From positions 62,001 to 126,000 of the forward strand of contig VTFK01000273.1 of NCBI GenBank assembly GCA_009617715.1: a DNA stretch of 64,000 nt, in the 5' to 3' direction. Under the pieces are notes generated by a model that had not been told where the DNA came from, did no database searches, and was given only the letters and a program-made list of their open reading frames with translations. This DNA comes from Plectrocnemia conspersa. Its lineage: Eukaryota > Arthropoda > Insecta > Trichoptera > Polycentropodidae. Each line of letters starts with the position of its first letter. Positions within the stretch are counted from its first letter, which is position 1. Positions 12,186 through 24,310 of this stretch are shown here, in pieces. The position numbers and the translations under genes are program-made.

Positions 12186-13879
12186 GTAAAATGTCATTCC
12201 CACAACATAATGGTTTCTCACTATTCGAAGAGTAATATAATATAGTTATTAAAAATCAAAATAAATTACACCGGATATTATAAATATATTATTTCTTATA
12301 TAGTGTTAATACGCCATAACCTTGCAAGTTCAATAACTCTAACTATGTAATAGCATAACTAGGATTATATATTTCTTCCGGGGCCTTGACAATCCGTTGA
12401 TAGTTTCATTTACTATTGAATTTTTTTAGTTTAATTTGTACGATGCTCCAGGGTCAAGCTTACAGTTTTTTTGTTATGTATCTATTTCCTCTTGCGCAAA
12501 AATATTCTATGGTATTTTTTTAAATTTTATTAAATATATAATAATAAATTGACCATCTCTTGATAAAAATAATATAAGCATATCCAATTAAATTTAGCGT
12601 TTTTTTAAGATCTGATTAAAATCAAATAAAACTATGTAGAACGGATTCATTCATATAATAAACCGAGAGTTAATTCGGCATAATGAAACAAAAATAAAGA
12701 GTGTAAAAAATATTAAATTACACACACGAAAGTGTTAAAAATTGATAATGGTCTTACACAGCATACGGCAGACGAGATCGATAATAATAAATCATCGATA
12801 CGTCCAATCATAATCATCATCATAATGATAATTATATACAAGATCTCGATTATGTGAGTTTCACTCAAATTACACACAAATATTTTAAATTATAACAAAG
12901 CCTCAGATTTACAACATTACAATTTATTATATTGCAGCGAATACAATAATAATATATTACTATACTTATGTCTAATTACTTTATATGTAGACTCAAGTCT
13001 TATAACTCAATCTGTAATGAACACGGGACAACGATTCTCTATTTATTTACACACTTCCATTAAAAAAAAACTTACTAATACTTCCGCATGTCCCGATCCC
13101 GACCGCAGGAGCATGGTTTCTTACTCATCTAACGGTAAAAAAACTGTTTTTGGGCTTAACACTATTATCTGATTTATAATATGAACCATAATAACTATTA
13201 ATTAAATGAAAATATAGTATTCAATTTTACTTTTATATTAACTGTTATTAATTATAACGTTTTCTATGCTGATTATATATAAGGTACAGTTGAAAATTTA
13301 TCGCAGTTTTAACATTGAACTGTAAATACTGCAAGGAAATGGCCTTGACCCGTATAATGGCATTTTCAATGCATCTCTATATGTAATCTACTTACTATGC
13401 TGCATTAATAAATTATTTATTAGTTACGTTAAAATTAATTTATTGACATTTATTAGTCGCAACTATTTCCTTCAGCCGCCTATTAAAAAAAAGGAACGCT
13501 AATCCGGTGAAATTCGGTCGTAAAATTAAGTTGAAAATAAAATCACTCGTTACACTAATTAAACTTAGGCGTTAGCCAACGGCGTATTTGAATTTTTAAC
13601 AATCTAGTTGATAATGACCTAAAAACTTGGACAATCAGGCCATTATTCATATAATAATTAAAGATAAAAGTCTACGTAATATGGGATTAAATACTTTATT
13701 AACTGTTTTAATGTTCTTACGTAAATGACCATTTCAATATTAATAAACACCGATATTGAAAATTCTGCTATTATTGCAATCCCTATTAATAACAATGAAA
13801 ATACTCATCGGAGCGATGAGTATCATAGTTAACAAATAGCGCTCACTTAACTAACTCGAGTAAAAGCTAATCAGACCCT
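12186..13879. other. Intergenic, no gene seen
   Basis: AT-rich. The phrase 'aatgaacacgggacaa' occurs both at 11620 and at 13017, so a short dispersed repeat is present. Nothing else is recognisable. Confidence 0.4.
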
Positions 13880-14047
13880 TCGAAAAAAGTTGTTTAATTT
13901 CTGAATAATAAGTTTATGCTAAGCTTTGTTGAATGCTTTTTTAAAGTCGGTATAAACTACATCAATCTGGATTTTAAAATCGAGCGACTTTATCACATCC
14001 TTTAAGAGTGACCATAGAACGACGCGGACGAAAACCGTGTTCCACTT
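13880..14047 (-). pseudogene. Jockey/CR1-like non-LTR reverse transcriptase remnant
   Basis: On the minus strand the first frame reads EHGFRPRRSMVTL. A one-base shift then gives KDVIKSLDFKIQ, IDVVYTDFKKAFNKA, a stop, and HKLIIQKLNN. These match the early reverse-transcriptase blocks of Jockey-type elements: QHGFRPGRST, then VD.IYTDF.KAFDKV.H..L..KL. YTDF carries the first catalytic Asp. A frameshift and a stop show that it is dead. The segment DVIKSL...YTD..KAF.KA closely matches the remnant at 60.7 kb, so both come from one family. Confidence 0.72.
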
Positions 14048-15572
14048 AAATCTGCCGATAATGATTATTTATATAATTGTAAAGAATAATATAAAATTTA
14101 TTAGATAAATATATATTTTACGTGCAGGTTTTAATATATTTAAAAAAAATAAGATATAATTATGCAAAAAATAAAAATATATAATATAGTAAAATTTCTG
14201 AAAGTGGGAAATACTGTGTTTATATTATTTATAAATAGAAGAAATAGCAGATCAAGATTTGAACCATGTGAGACTCAAAAGGTTAAGTATTTTTTGATTA
14301 TTGCCATTATTAAACATACCATAGTTCACATTAGTCTTTATATAATTTGTATATCTTTGAGTATTCGATACAAAATATGTGATTGCCTCTTTTATAACAG
14401 TAGAACACAGTAGTGATCTAGTCATGTTGTTAATCAACGTACATACATATATCAAAACTGTGATATTTAACATCAAGTTATAAAATATAGTAACATCAAA
14501 TCAATTGTAGAATTAATATAAGGTTAAAAATTATTCTCCATATACATATTATCTTACGTATTCTTGCGTATAATTAATATTTCCACTTGAATTGCTTTTC
14601 AATTTGAAGGAAGAACGGTCCGATTATTGTGAATTATTATCATAAGCACTTTTCACTCATCGATAGCTACTTTCCAAATGAGTTCGAAACACAATTTGAA
14701 TAGAAATTGAAATGAAGGCGCTTTGTAACAACGCGTATTATAATATAATAGACACGTGCGCATCTTACAGAAATTTTAGAAAGAAAATATTGTAACTATT
14801 TTTCACATTGCGTTGCAATTATCATTGTTATGATACGTTAACCATACAATGCAGTATTGTATGATTAAATAATAATACCAACCAGTTAAACGCCTGTGCG
14901 AAGAAAACTTGGCCGATTGCCCTATCGCCATCTTCTAGCGATGATCATCGTTGCAGTATCTGTAACGAGAGAAAAACGACGTATTAATGTTGGGTCGAAT
15001 GAAAATTCATCGGGAAAAACATTGAACGTATGGTTTTTAGGCCGTGACGCAGCAGCATCCCTCTGATCTCATGGGAAAACCCGATGAGATAGGAAAAGTG
15101 TGGCCCTTTCATCTCACTTCGCGTGGGACGTGCGTCTCATTGTTGTTATTTTCTTCGGCGAAAATGAGTTTCCAATTCCATCGAAGGGATTCTGTGAAAA
15201 TACAGCCGAAATTTCGTAAATTTTTCAGAAAAAAATATAATGATTCTATGCCCTTAAATAACTGCATTTTTTTGGAACGTTGTAAATAATATTAATTATG
15301 AAACATTTAGCATTAGATTAAAATTATAAAATCCCATCATTTATAATGCTTTATTATCATACGAATATGATATGAATAAAAATGTAGATATTTGTATCAG
15401 TTAATTATAATAGTCATATTTGTCTGAACGTAATTGTATGTGATTCTCGCTTTAAATGTGCAACAAAATAAATCATTTTTTTTATTAAAACTTTGGGCAT
15501 ATGATTTAAAATGCTTTACAGAAATAACTTTACATACAGTGTACACAAATAAACATGGTCATAAAGTTTTTG
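14048..15572. other. Intergenic, no gene seen
   Basis: AT-rich. A less AT-rich patch at 15010-15200 has an 81-codon plus-strand frame without recognisable homology or flanking splice sites. Confidence 0.4.
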
Positions 15573-15580
15573 ATTAGATA

Positions 15581-16021
15581 CAGTGACGTAGCTAGGGTTT
15601 GTGTCGCCCGGGGCGATGTTTAACATTGCACCCTCTCACATACAATTATCTAATACAAAATCTGACCATCCTAAAAATCTGTAACTTAATACATGATTTT
15701 ATTTGCCAAAAGTTTCCGGGGCATGCGGCCCATTTTAAACCCTCCCCCCTCCACTCTCCCCAGCTACGCTATTTATAATACTTCGACTTTTACTGATTCT
15801 AGAACCAAGAAACTGGCAAAAATTTCAGGCCAGCAAAAAATATTTTTATCTAGAGGGGCGGCATTTTATGAGCGGCCGGGTCATCAAATCAGCATTTGTT
15901 AAGCTGTTGTTTTCACATATTAAACTTTGTGGATACATATTTTTAAACGCTTCAAACATGAAAATGCCGGCCCTAAGCAGGTGCCGCCCAGGGCGGTCCG
16001 CCCCTCCTAGCTACGTTACTG
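15581..16021. mobile_element. Non-autonomous hAT transposon with 8-bp target duplication
   Basis: The element is 441 bp. Its left end is CAGTGACGTAGCTAGG, and its right end in complement is CAGTAACGTAGCTAGG, a terminal inverted repeat of about 16 bp with one mismatch. It is flanked on both sides by the 8-bp duplication ATTAGATA (15573-15580 and 16022-16029). An 8-bp target duplication and CAG ends are diagnostic for the hAT superfamily. The inside is more GC-rich than the neighbourhood and has no transposase, so it would depend on an autonomous partner. The intact ends and perfect duplication suggest fairly recent insertion. Confidence 0.88.
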
Positions 16022-16029
16022 ATTAGATA

Positions 16030-18400
16030 TATTTATAGAAATATAAATTAAATATTTTAAATTAGATATTTGCTCCAAAAGCAACTAATATTTATTTATT
16101 TATTGTAAATCTTCTGGTGCAACATAACAGGCGTTAGTCCAATTTGTTACAAAGGTGTATACACAATCAACAATTGTGATACTAGATTCAAATCAACATC
16201 TGTAAATTAGCTGAACTATTATTACACCATTAATAAGTTTCAGACCTAGCTCGATTTTCTTTTTTAATTATTCATCACGATATTAATTCGTAATAACATA
16301 TAAATCTAGGAAACCCTAATCTGTGATGATCGTGCAAAATTAAATTATATCATAATATATTAATCACTAATTCCGAGCTCCTAGACATGATACAAATTGA
16401 AAAGCACAAGTCTTTCAGGTATTAGTCACCAGCTAATACAAGTGGTTTATCATGTTGGTAATATTATTTATTTACTGATAAGTGATATATCACCATATTA
16501 TGGCATATGTTTACTGAAAATTTAAATTAATGGGAATTTAAAAAAATCAGTTTCAAGTAAACAAATCTAGATCAAAATTATTTATAAGGCCGCCGACAAA
16601 TATTATTAGCTCATCCGTTAGTAATTGGTCGCTTTCGTTTGCAAATGACACGAAGATCACGATAAGTCCACGCTTGGTTTGCAACGGTGTTACATATGCA
16701 TGGTATTAATTCAGTACCGGCTTTCCGGTCAATGAAAATTTTCGAAATGCCAAAAAAACTAGTAAAAGTATTGTACAACAATTGTACGAAATCGCTTGTT
16801 CTATACCGGGTGAATCGTAAATTTTAACGAGTTAACGCAATATCACAGATGGTTGCATAGTTAAAAATCGATAATTTTAAATACATAATTTGCTATAAAT
16901 GCAATCGTGTTACATCATTATAATCGTACCATTCAGTAATATATTATATTCACATATTTGTAATAAACTGTGCTAATGCGCTGACTCTGAATCAATATGT
17001 TTTGATGCGCGTTGCTTCAAGAACCCAGAAATATTACAGAATGAAAAATACATAAATTATATTATTATAAATAGTATAAGGTGACATCTAAATTTGCTAT
17101 TAATAATACTTTTTTATTACTCAGAACTCGATACTACTGATTCTAACGCTTCCGGGAATTCTAGTGAAATAAGACTTTACTACATTTATATGCGACGCAA
17201 TTTTAACTACAATCCAATAGATTTCATTTGATTGGGCAATAACTTGATTATATCTTGATTGTCCAGAACTAATGTCGTTATAATTCCATGAAGATTGACA
17301 ATCATCCAATCAAATCAGAACTACTTTTTGAAATGAGACATCACGGGGTTTGCCCCATGCCTCATAACGAGGAGAAATGTAATTTTAAAACTTAGATAAT
17401 ATAGAAATATACAGCGTTGCACGATGACATGCACTCAATTCCCTATTACAATCAAACTCAATCTAATCTCTGAGCCAGTGACGTAAAATCGCTTGAGCAG
17501 CTGCCGAAGAGTAATATAGCTAAAAAATATTGTTTTTTCGCTGCACGGCTAAATGCATTTTTTTGTGTGTTAAATATAGTTTTCAATTTTTTGAAAATTT
17601 TCCTGTTCATACACATTATAATGTTTAAAATAGTTACGTATCCTTTTTTGTACAAGTTTTGCAGAACTGAAACATATTGTGGCGCAGGTCACGAGAAATA
17701 TAAATTTTGGATTTGGCGAAAGTACTGTTAGTCAAAGAACTGTAATGTCTTGGATCTAGAAATTTCATACTAGTGTTATTATGAAAAATATTGAAAAACA
17801 TTGTTGAGACTAAACAATAATAAACATATGTTTGAAAATCTTCAGCAGACACTTTAGCTGACTGTTTTGCATCAAAATTTCATAAGAAAGGTGAAAAAAA
17901 TGAACAAATGGGTACCGCACGAACTGATGAAATGACAAAAATAGTACATTTTGAAGCCTTTCATTAGTTCTCAGAACCATTATTGAAGTGCAGCATTACT
18001 GCAATAAGAAACTGATTATCTTCGATAGTCAGAAGAGATCAGAATAATTACACTGGCAAACCAAGATTTTGTAACTGGGATTTTGATGACTGATTTGGAT
18101 CAAGTTTATCATACATATTCAGAGTCTCTACGGTGACCATGATGTATCACGTCAAGTTTTGATGTTAGCATCAAATTTTCTTCAATTGAAAACGTGCCAT
18201 TTAAATTGCCACGTTGGAAAATTCAAGGGCGCCAAAGACATTTTTCATTGCAGTGTAAAATAAAGTACAAGAACAAAACAAGTTCTGGTTACAACTACCG
18301 TAAGCATATCTCACAATTTCCCAATTTTAACTACATGTAGTTAGCGAAACCTTTTGAAACCATGCAAAAAACAATGGCTCACAGCCAAATCATTTTTTAA
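16030..18400. other. Intergenic, no gene seen
   Basis: AT-rich. Between 17400 and 18300 several minus-strand frames of 60-72 codons follow one another, which may mark a decayed mobile element, but I recognise no motif. Confidence 0.35.
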
Positions 18401-18670
18401 TTGCGGTTATGGAAGGACGACGGCGAGGTCACGCAGTGTTCATTCACCGGCAGCTGATTGTCCATCTGAACAGCAGTGGTCCAAGTGACGGACATTGTCA
18501 CAAGATGAAGACAATGGGAGCACAAGAGATCGAGGACACGGCCGCCAGTGGAGCACGTCGCCCAAGGTGAGGCTTTAACTGTTACTCCGCGCTTCACTGC
18601 CAAATTGCTCACCTGTGAATCTGCCCGCGAGAAGATGCTACTCAAGATCCGCTGGGAAATTGGATTTCTT
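18401..18670. promoter_or_regulatory. GC-rich island with a possible plus-strand exon
   Basis: This 270-bp block has balanced base composition in a very AT-rich area. On the plus strand an ATG at 18409 opens 52 codons (MEGRRRGHAVFIHRQLIVHL and on) that end at CCAAG before gtgagg at 18567, a fair splice donor. The minus strand is also open for about 100 codons, and neither product is familiar. It could be a first exon, a transcribed non-coding exon, or a piece of a mobile element. Confidence 0.3.
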
Positions 18671-19648
18671 TCATATCCCCATCTCGTGTTTCTTACATAT
18701 CCCAACTTTACAATAAATTATTATCGATATATTGATGCACGAGCAATACAAAGGGTCTGCACGAAACCAGCTTATAATATACTACCTTACAACAGCTGAT
18801 AATAAATTGTCAAAGTCCATAGTTAATTAGTAAATTCAGTGATTTTAAGAATTTATAAAAATATAATTACTTCGTCGCTTTTTATAAGCGTATTTTTATA
18901 TGGATCATTTAGTCATATAAAATAGATAAATATATGTACTCTTTTTTGCATAAGATATAATATCATAGACTTCAACTGCGTCATTAGTTTTATTTTTAAA
19001 GTATTGTCAAGTCGAGTTATCGTATCTCTATAGCAAAATATTGTATTATAATTGTGTAACTAATAAGTTGTATTATTGTATATTAGTTATGTCTATCTTA
19101 ATCACTATTATTACTATTACTTTGCAAATTAACATGATTCCACAGCAATGCGTGGAATTGAGAAGGTCGAGGTTAATAACTGGAGAGGTGCAGAGAAACG
19201 TCGTGTTTGATTACAGTGTGAGAATGACGCTTGTCCCGTTAGTCATGTCACGATGACCGAAGAGAATTGCGTCAAAATGTTATTGTAATATTTGCAATTA
19301 GTACTTTTTGGCTTTTGTTAATATTATTCTCAGAAGCGAACAAAGACGTTTGGATTAATTGAATTCAATAACGAAAAATTGCACACACATGCAAAACTTT
19401 GAACCTAACAAAACATTTTTTGTTGTGAATGCACATATGTATGTGTGATTCAGTAGTATTTATAAAGCAACAGATTTATGCATAATGTGCAAATAACATA
19501 TGTTCTATTCTAACAACAAAAAAGTCCACAGTATAAGAAAATAAGTGTTGTCGGATGAGTGTGGATTGTTACAAAATAAATAAATCCATGGTTTACACGC
19601 TGTACACTTAATAAATGTAAACCAATATTGATAAATAAAAGCATCCGT
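18671..19648. other. Intergenic, no gene seen
   Basis: AT-rich sequence with no recognised coding or repeat structure. Confidence 0.4.
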
Positions 19649-19652
19649 TTAA

Positions 19653-20141
19653 CCCATTGAGTACAGAGTTAATTTAAACAAATTTGTTAATTTGTTAGTT
19701 TACTCCTGGGAGTGAGTAAATTTTACGTAATTTCCCATAATAAATTTAATGGTTATTTATTTATTATTATTTATATTGCATTTATAGTAAAAAATTAGTG
19801 TTTCTCAAAGTGTAATTGCTTTGATTTATTTTACTACATTTTTGTATTAGTGTGTTTTAATAATTTATTTTAACACCTTTTTAATATTAAATTACTTTAA
19901 ATTATTTTACATATTTTTCTGCTTATGTGAATTTTTTTTATATTTTTTTGTAATGTTCAATTACGTACTCTTTAATATATTAGTGATATTTTCTGTACAA
20001 ATCATTTATTTTGAATAAATTAAATAAAACCATTATATAAATATGTTTTTATTTAGTATTTCTTTATATGTAAATATCTGGGGTACCTCAAAACAGTTAA
20101 AGATCTGGCGCCGTACATGTACGGCCATACCGCTCAAAGGG
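19653..20141. mobile_element. Candidate piggyBac-type non-autonomous element with TTAA ends
   Basis: The left end reads TTAA|CCCATTGAGTAC (TTAA at 19649-19652). The right end in complement reads TTAA|CCCTTTGAGCGG (TTAA at 20142-20145). TTAA duplications and CCC-starting ends are typical of piggyBac elements. The two ends match over about 9 of 10 bases and then diverge. Near the right end a palindrome, GGCCGTACATGTACGGC in complement, gives a subterminal hairpin. The 489-bp interior is AT-rich and non-coding. Confidence 0.55.
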
Positions 20142-20233
20142 TTAATAACAATAATATCCCTGATTCTAAACCAGAAATTATCGGGTTATACCGCAAAGAA
20201 TTTAATTTCAGTAAAATCATATCGGAAAACATT

Positions 20234-20445
20234 TTACTAGAGAAAATACAATTTATTTGGGAGGTGCTACTAAAATTATATGATTTTAACTTTTTCATAT
20301 GTAGTGATACCTATATAAGTTTACATACTTATCATTATTTTTTTACAAGCGATGTATAAATTATATTTTGACTAGAGAAAACATAATTTAACTGATAGGC
20401 GCTAGTGAAATTATATGCTGCTCTAAAATGTATATGAAACTCAGT
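20234..20445 (+). repeat. Dispersed repeat family R1, two tandem copies
   Basis: A unit starting 'actagagaaaa' and continuing through 'aggcgctagtgaaattatatg' occurs at 20237-20310 and again at 20370-20445. A third copy lies inverted at 23746-23808. The inverted pair could be the ends of a larger element about 3.4 kb long, or independent insertions. Confidence 0.6.
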
Positions 20446-20716
20446 TTGACAGTTGCGAAACGTCATTTGCTGTTCTAACCCAAACCTAACCTAATAAAAG
20501 TTCTAAAACTAAAACTTTCATTAGGTTAAGTTCAAAATACATACATAATCTCATCTCTCAGGGGGAAATAAGCAGAAGAAAATATTACACATTGCTCCAT
20601 AGTTTGTCTGCACTTCGATATTACACTGTTTTAAAAATATGATAGCTATCCTTACCGATATTACTACGGACTTCTGACATAAGAGCATTTGTCAAAGTAT
20701 ATTCAAACCGATTTTT

Positions 20717-20765
20717 GATCAATAAGGCGACGGCACGATTTTATTGCTTTTGACGTGAATTTTTT
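20717..20765 (+). repeat. Dispersed repeat family R2, short copy
   Basis: GCGACGGCACGATTTTATTG followed by CTTTTGACGTGAATT is identical to the core at 20904-20939 but lacks its upstream flank. Confidence 0.7.
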
Positions 20766-20799
20766 ACTTTTGAGAAGGGATAATTGTTTTTGAGCTCTC

Positions 20800-20965
20800 C
20801 TATTGGTCATAATTCGGTTTAGGTAAGCTTCATTTAATTCTCACTTATCGTAATATTGTTATAAAAAGACCTAATATGAACGCTAGATAACGAGCGTTTT
20901 TACTGCGACGGCACGATTTTATTGCTTTTGACGTGAATTCTAAACAGGGACCCCCTTGAATTTGT
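20800..20965 (+). repeat. Dispersed repeat family R2, copy 2
   Basis: It matches the reverse complement of 9960-10100 over about 140 bp, including 'aatatgaacgctagataac', the CGACGGC core and the 'gggacccccttgaattt' region. Together with the inverted core at 21528-21565 it may form the ends of a roughly 660-bp element (20900-21563). Confidence 0.7.
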
Positions 20966-21527
20966 CCAAAACAAACAAAGTTTGAAATATTTTTTTATAT
21001 TCCTGTTGAAGAAATAATACAGAATTTTAATAGTTTTATTTTGTAATGACTAATCAAATTTTCTAAAAAAAAAAAAATTCAAGAAATATTTACTCACCAT
21101 AATTTTGTACATCATTAAAAATGATAAAAATATCAACAAATTACTTCACCTAAAAATTTCGTATAAAATGGCCAGACTTTTTAGTGATATTTTTTTAATA
21201 TAAAACCCTATTTGTTTAAAATACAGAAAAAGTCTTTCACCAACGATTTAACTATGAATGAATTTATTGTCTAAAAAAGGTTGTGAAGTCGGCAAAGTAT
21301 TTTAGAATATCATTCTAATTATTATTTTAACAATTGCTGTTTGGTATACACAATTAAAATTGCGGTTTTTTAATTGTTATAATTATTGAATAAACATACA
21401 CACATGCACATACACATATTTATCAAAAATATTTTTTCGCTATGATTTTTATTACCAATAAGCAAAAGTCTCGATTCCCGGGACATCAAAAAAGCCTAGC
21501 ACAAAATAAATTCTTATAATATGCCAG

Positions 21528-21565
21528 AAGCAATAAAATCGTGCCATCGCCGTCGTAGTGTGAAC
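21528..21565 (-). repeat. Dispersed repeat family R2, inverted core
   Basis: In complement it reads CGACGGCGATGGCACGATTT then TATTGCTT, which is the same core as at 20904 and 20722 in opposite orientation. It is a candidate right terminal inverted repeat for the element starting near 20900. Confidence 0.6.
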
Positions 21566-23745
21566 GATCGGTTATGTGTATTGGTTTTCATTTGATTATT
21601 TAGAAAATAACTTTTACTATATTTATATGCTTATTTAGAAGCGCAAGAAATTTTTATAGGCCGTATGTGATGTAATTTAACTACTCGTGGGCTTCAGATT
21701 GCTGATCATTGGACAAATTAATGCGCTTCAATCATGTGAGGTAGCTTGCGGGAGTTTGGATGCGGGCAGCTAATAAAGTTGCATGTTGAAAACTTTCATG
21801 TTTGATTCTCGATACTGTTTTTTTTTAATAAAGTAAAGTGTTTTAAAATAGGATAGATTTTGTTTTTAATAATTTTCAACACTTTTGCTTTTCATTTCAT
21901 AAAACATATTCATTTAAGTATTTTTTGATATTTTAGCGTTGTATTTAGTCAATAGTTCTTATGAACATATTTTTACCACAAGCAGTATATATGTATGATT
22001 AAATCGACTAATAATTTTTTTTTTATCTTAGCGATTATTATGATATTTAATTATATTGAGAAATTAACATTTTGCGATTTAATTATTAAAAATTGTTTGG
22101 TTTTCAAGAAAAACGCTCAGATAATAAACATTTGCGTCTCACCACAATGCCACATTGACCAACCGCAATAAAATTGCTTATCGAATAACAAACACATATT
22201 TACCTTATGTAAATACTCAACATATATGTATGTACATATGTACATAGGAATCGAATTAAATTCTGTGCAAATACAAGAAATCACATTGGAAATACTCCAA
22301 TCAAACTTCTAAGCCTTCAATCACCCACCCTCAAACCACTATAAATTACCAGGGTTAGATTAATCGCCATTGAATAAAGATATATTCGATAGTACATACT
22401 ATTTTTCATCCTATACACATCACATTTGACTGATCGGGATAGGGATGAATGTTTGGATAGTCGAAGGTCAAATAATGTTTGTATAACAAGATGGAGCGTT
22501 TATGTGTGTTAATATCACAAATAGCGTGATGTGTACACAAGCTAACAAGGTTAAATAATCCCACAAATAGCGCATAATCTGCGCTGGGTATTTATAACTG
22601 ATATATCGCTAATTAAAGATTTTACCCCCACGTAAATTTGATTATTACGTGTTATTACGTAGAGCGAAAAAAATATAATTGCAAGCGTTATTCAACGATG
22701 ACATACTTTTCTCGTGTGGCAAAAGATAACATTCGAGTAAATGTCACGAATGAGGTACGTATAATGCGATATGATATTATATCCCGTAGAGTTGATGTAA
22801 CATTCTAATATACTTTATATGTCAACGTTTATGCTATATGTGTGTGTATGTAGTATGTGTGTAGGTGGGTGGTAAGCATACGCATGCCTCATTGCAAGAA
22901 CAGGTGAGACAGGTATGCAATTTTACTTTTAAATGAACGTTGGACGCAGCCGTAATACGCGAGATAACGAATTCGTCGATAATTTATTGCAAAATAAAAA
23001 ATATTATTTATAAAAATAACGATTATTATGTTTTTTATGGACTTGCGTATGTGTGGACGTAGTGAACTTTCGACTGCATTTTTGTAGACGCATCGAAAAG
23101 GATATAAGAAAGTATTTTTATATTACGGAAATAAAGACGATGAAAATTAAATCTTCGCAATTATAATATAATATGTCACTAAAGCAAATATCCAATGATC
23201 ATTTTCTTACTAGGCATGGCATTATATAAAATTACAAGAACGGAGGATATAACATACATTTGATTTTGACTTCAATAAGTGGATTTGCTAGTTGCAAAAT
23301 ATCACTTCTCAAAATATTACTATCAAAGATGATTCAGCTACACGAAACCTTCACTTATTGATAAGAAAGATAAGCTATTAAGAAATTATTTTTATTTTAC
23401 GGAAAATAAATAACACCAACGATGTTTAAACAGACACTATGATGGAAAGTGCAATAACTGAAAGTCTAACGAATCATGTAGACATAATACTACTGACTAA
23501 GTTATCTAGAAACAATAAATCGCATCGCTTTCAAAGAAAAAATAGGCGTCGCAATTTACATACTTCAAAACGATTTTAGAAAAAATATGATAATATTTTT
23601 TTAAGCAAATTTTAAACGTAAATTATTGAAAAACATTTTTTTAAAAAAAACCAACTATTTTATTCAAAGAAAACGAATTTTTCAGACGATTTTTTTCGAG
23701 AAGATATTTTTTTCGAGAAAAATTTAATAAAAAAATATTTCATAG
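21566..23745. other. Intergenic, no gene seen
   Basis: AT-rich, with a short TG/TATG-rich stretch around 22840-22870. No protein-like frame was recognised. Confidence 0.4.
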
Positions 23746-23808
23746 ACGTTTTAGAGCAGCATATATTTTCACTGGCGCTTATCAGTTAAATTATATTTTC
23801 GATAGTAA
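23746..23808 (-). repeat. Dispersed repeat family R1, inverted copy
   Basis: 'ttttagagcagcatatattt' followed by 'tcactggcgcttatcagtta' is the complement of the block at 20370-20432, with about five mismatches over 60 bp. Confidence 0.65.
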
Positions 23809-24089
23809 ACTATATATCTACTGTTAAAAATGTATTTGGACTACAAGTGAAAATATAACTTTGCTGAAAAATACATTCACTGTAACATTTAAATAAATAA
23901 TGATATATATTACTATACTTCATTTCATTTAACAGAGTCACTTTAAGGAATATCTCGTATTTCACAGTGGTATTTTATTAAACCGTTTGCGCCAAGCAGA
24001 GTTGTCTTATACGTTCCAATTGTTATCGGTATACATACGTAAATGATAACTATTGATAAATTATTAATTTTGATAGATTATAAATTTCA

Positions 24090-24310
24090 TTATTTCAACA
24101 TAAAAAAATATAGTAACATTTCTAATTTTTATAAAATAGTTTAAAATATAGAAAGGAGTAATGATAAGTATATCGCAAGTATATCTGTATCTTGTACTTT
24201 AGAGCAAATTGATGGGACGGCGTGTATTCAAAGATGTCTCTCTTTTTCACTTATGAATAATGATGAAATGGATAGACCTCAAAGTGACTCTGTTAAAAGA
24301 AACGGATTAG
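24090..24310 (+). repeat. SINE-like repeat R3, copy 1
   Basis: It shares 'aggagtaatgataagtatat' and 'tatgaataatgatgaaatgg' with copies at 27.9 and 60.5 kb and, in complement, at 35.7 kb. About 220 bp and non-coding. The centre is more diverged than in the other copies. Confidence 0.65.

Noticed and set aside
14250..14285. Complement of 'atggttcaaatcttgat' as a B-box-like phrase
   Set aside because: No tRNA fold can be drawn around it.
20465..20500. AACCTAACCTAA phrase resembling an insect telomeric repeat
   Set aside because: Only about two units are present; not an interstitial telomere array.
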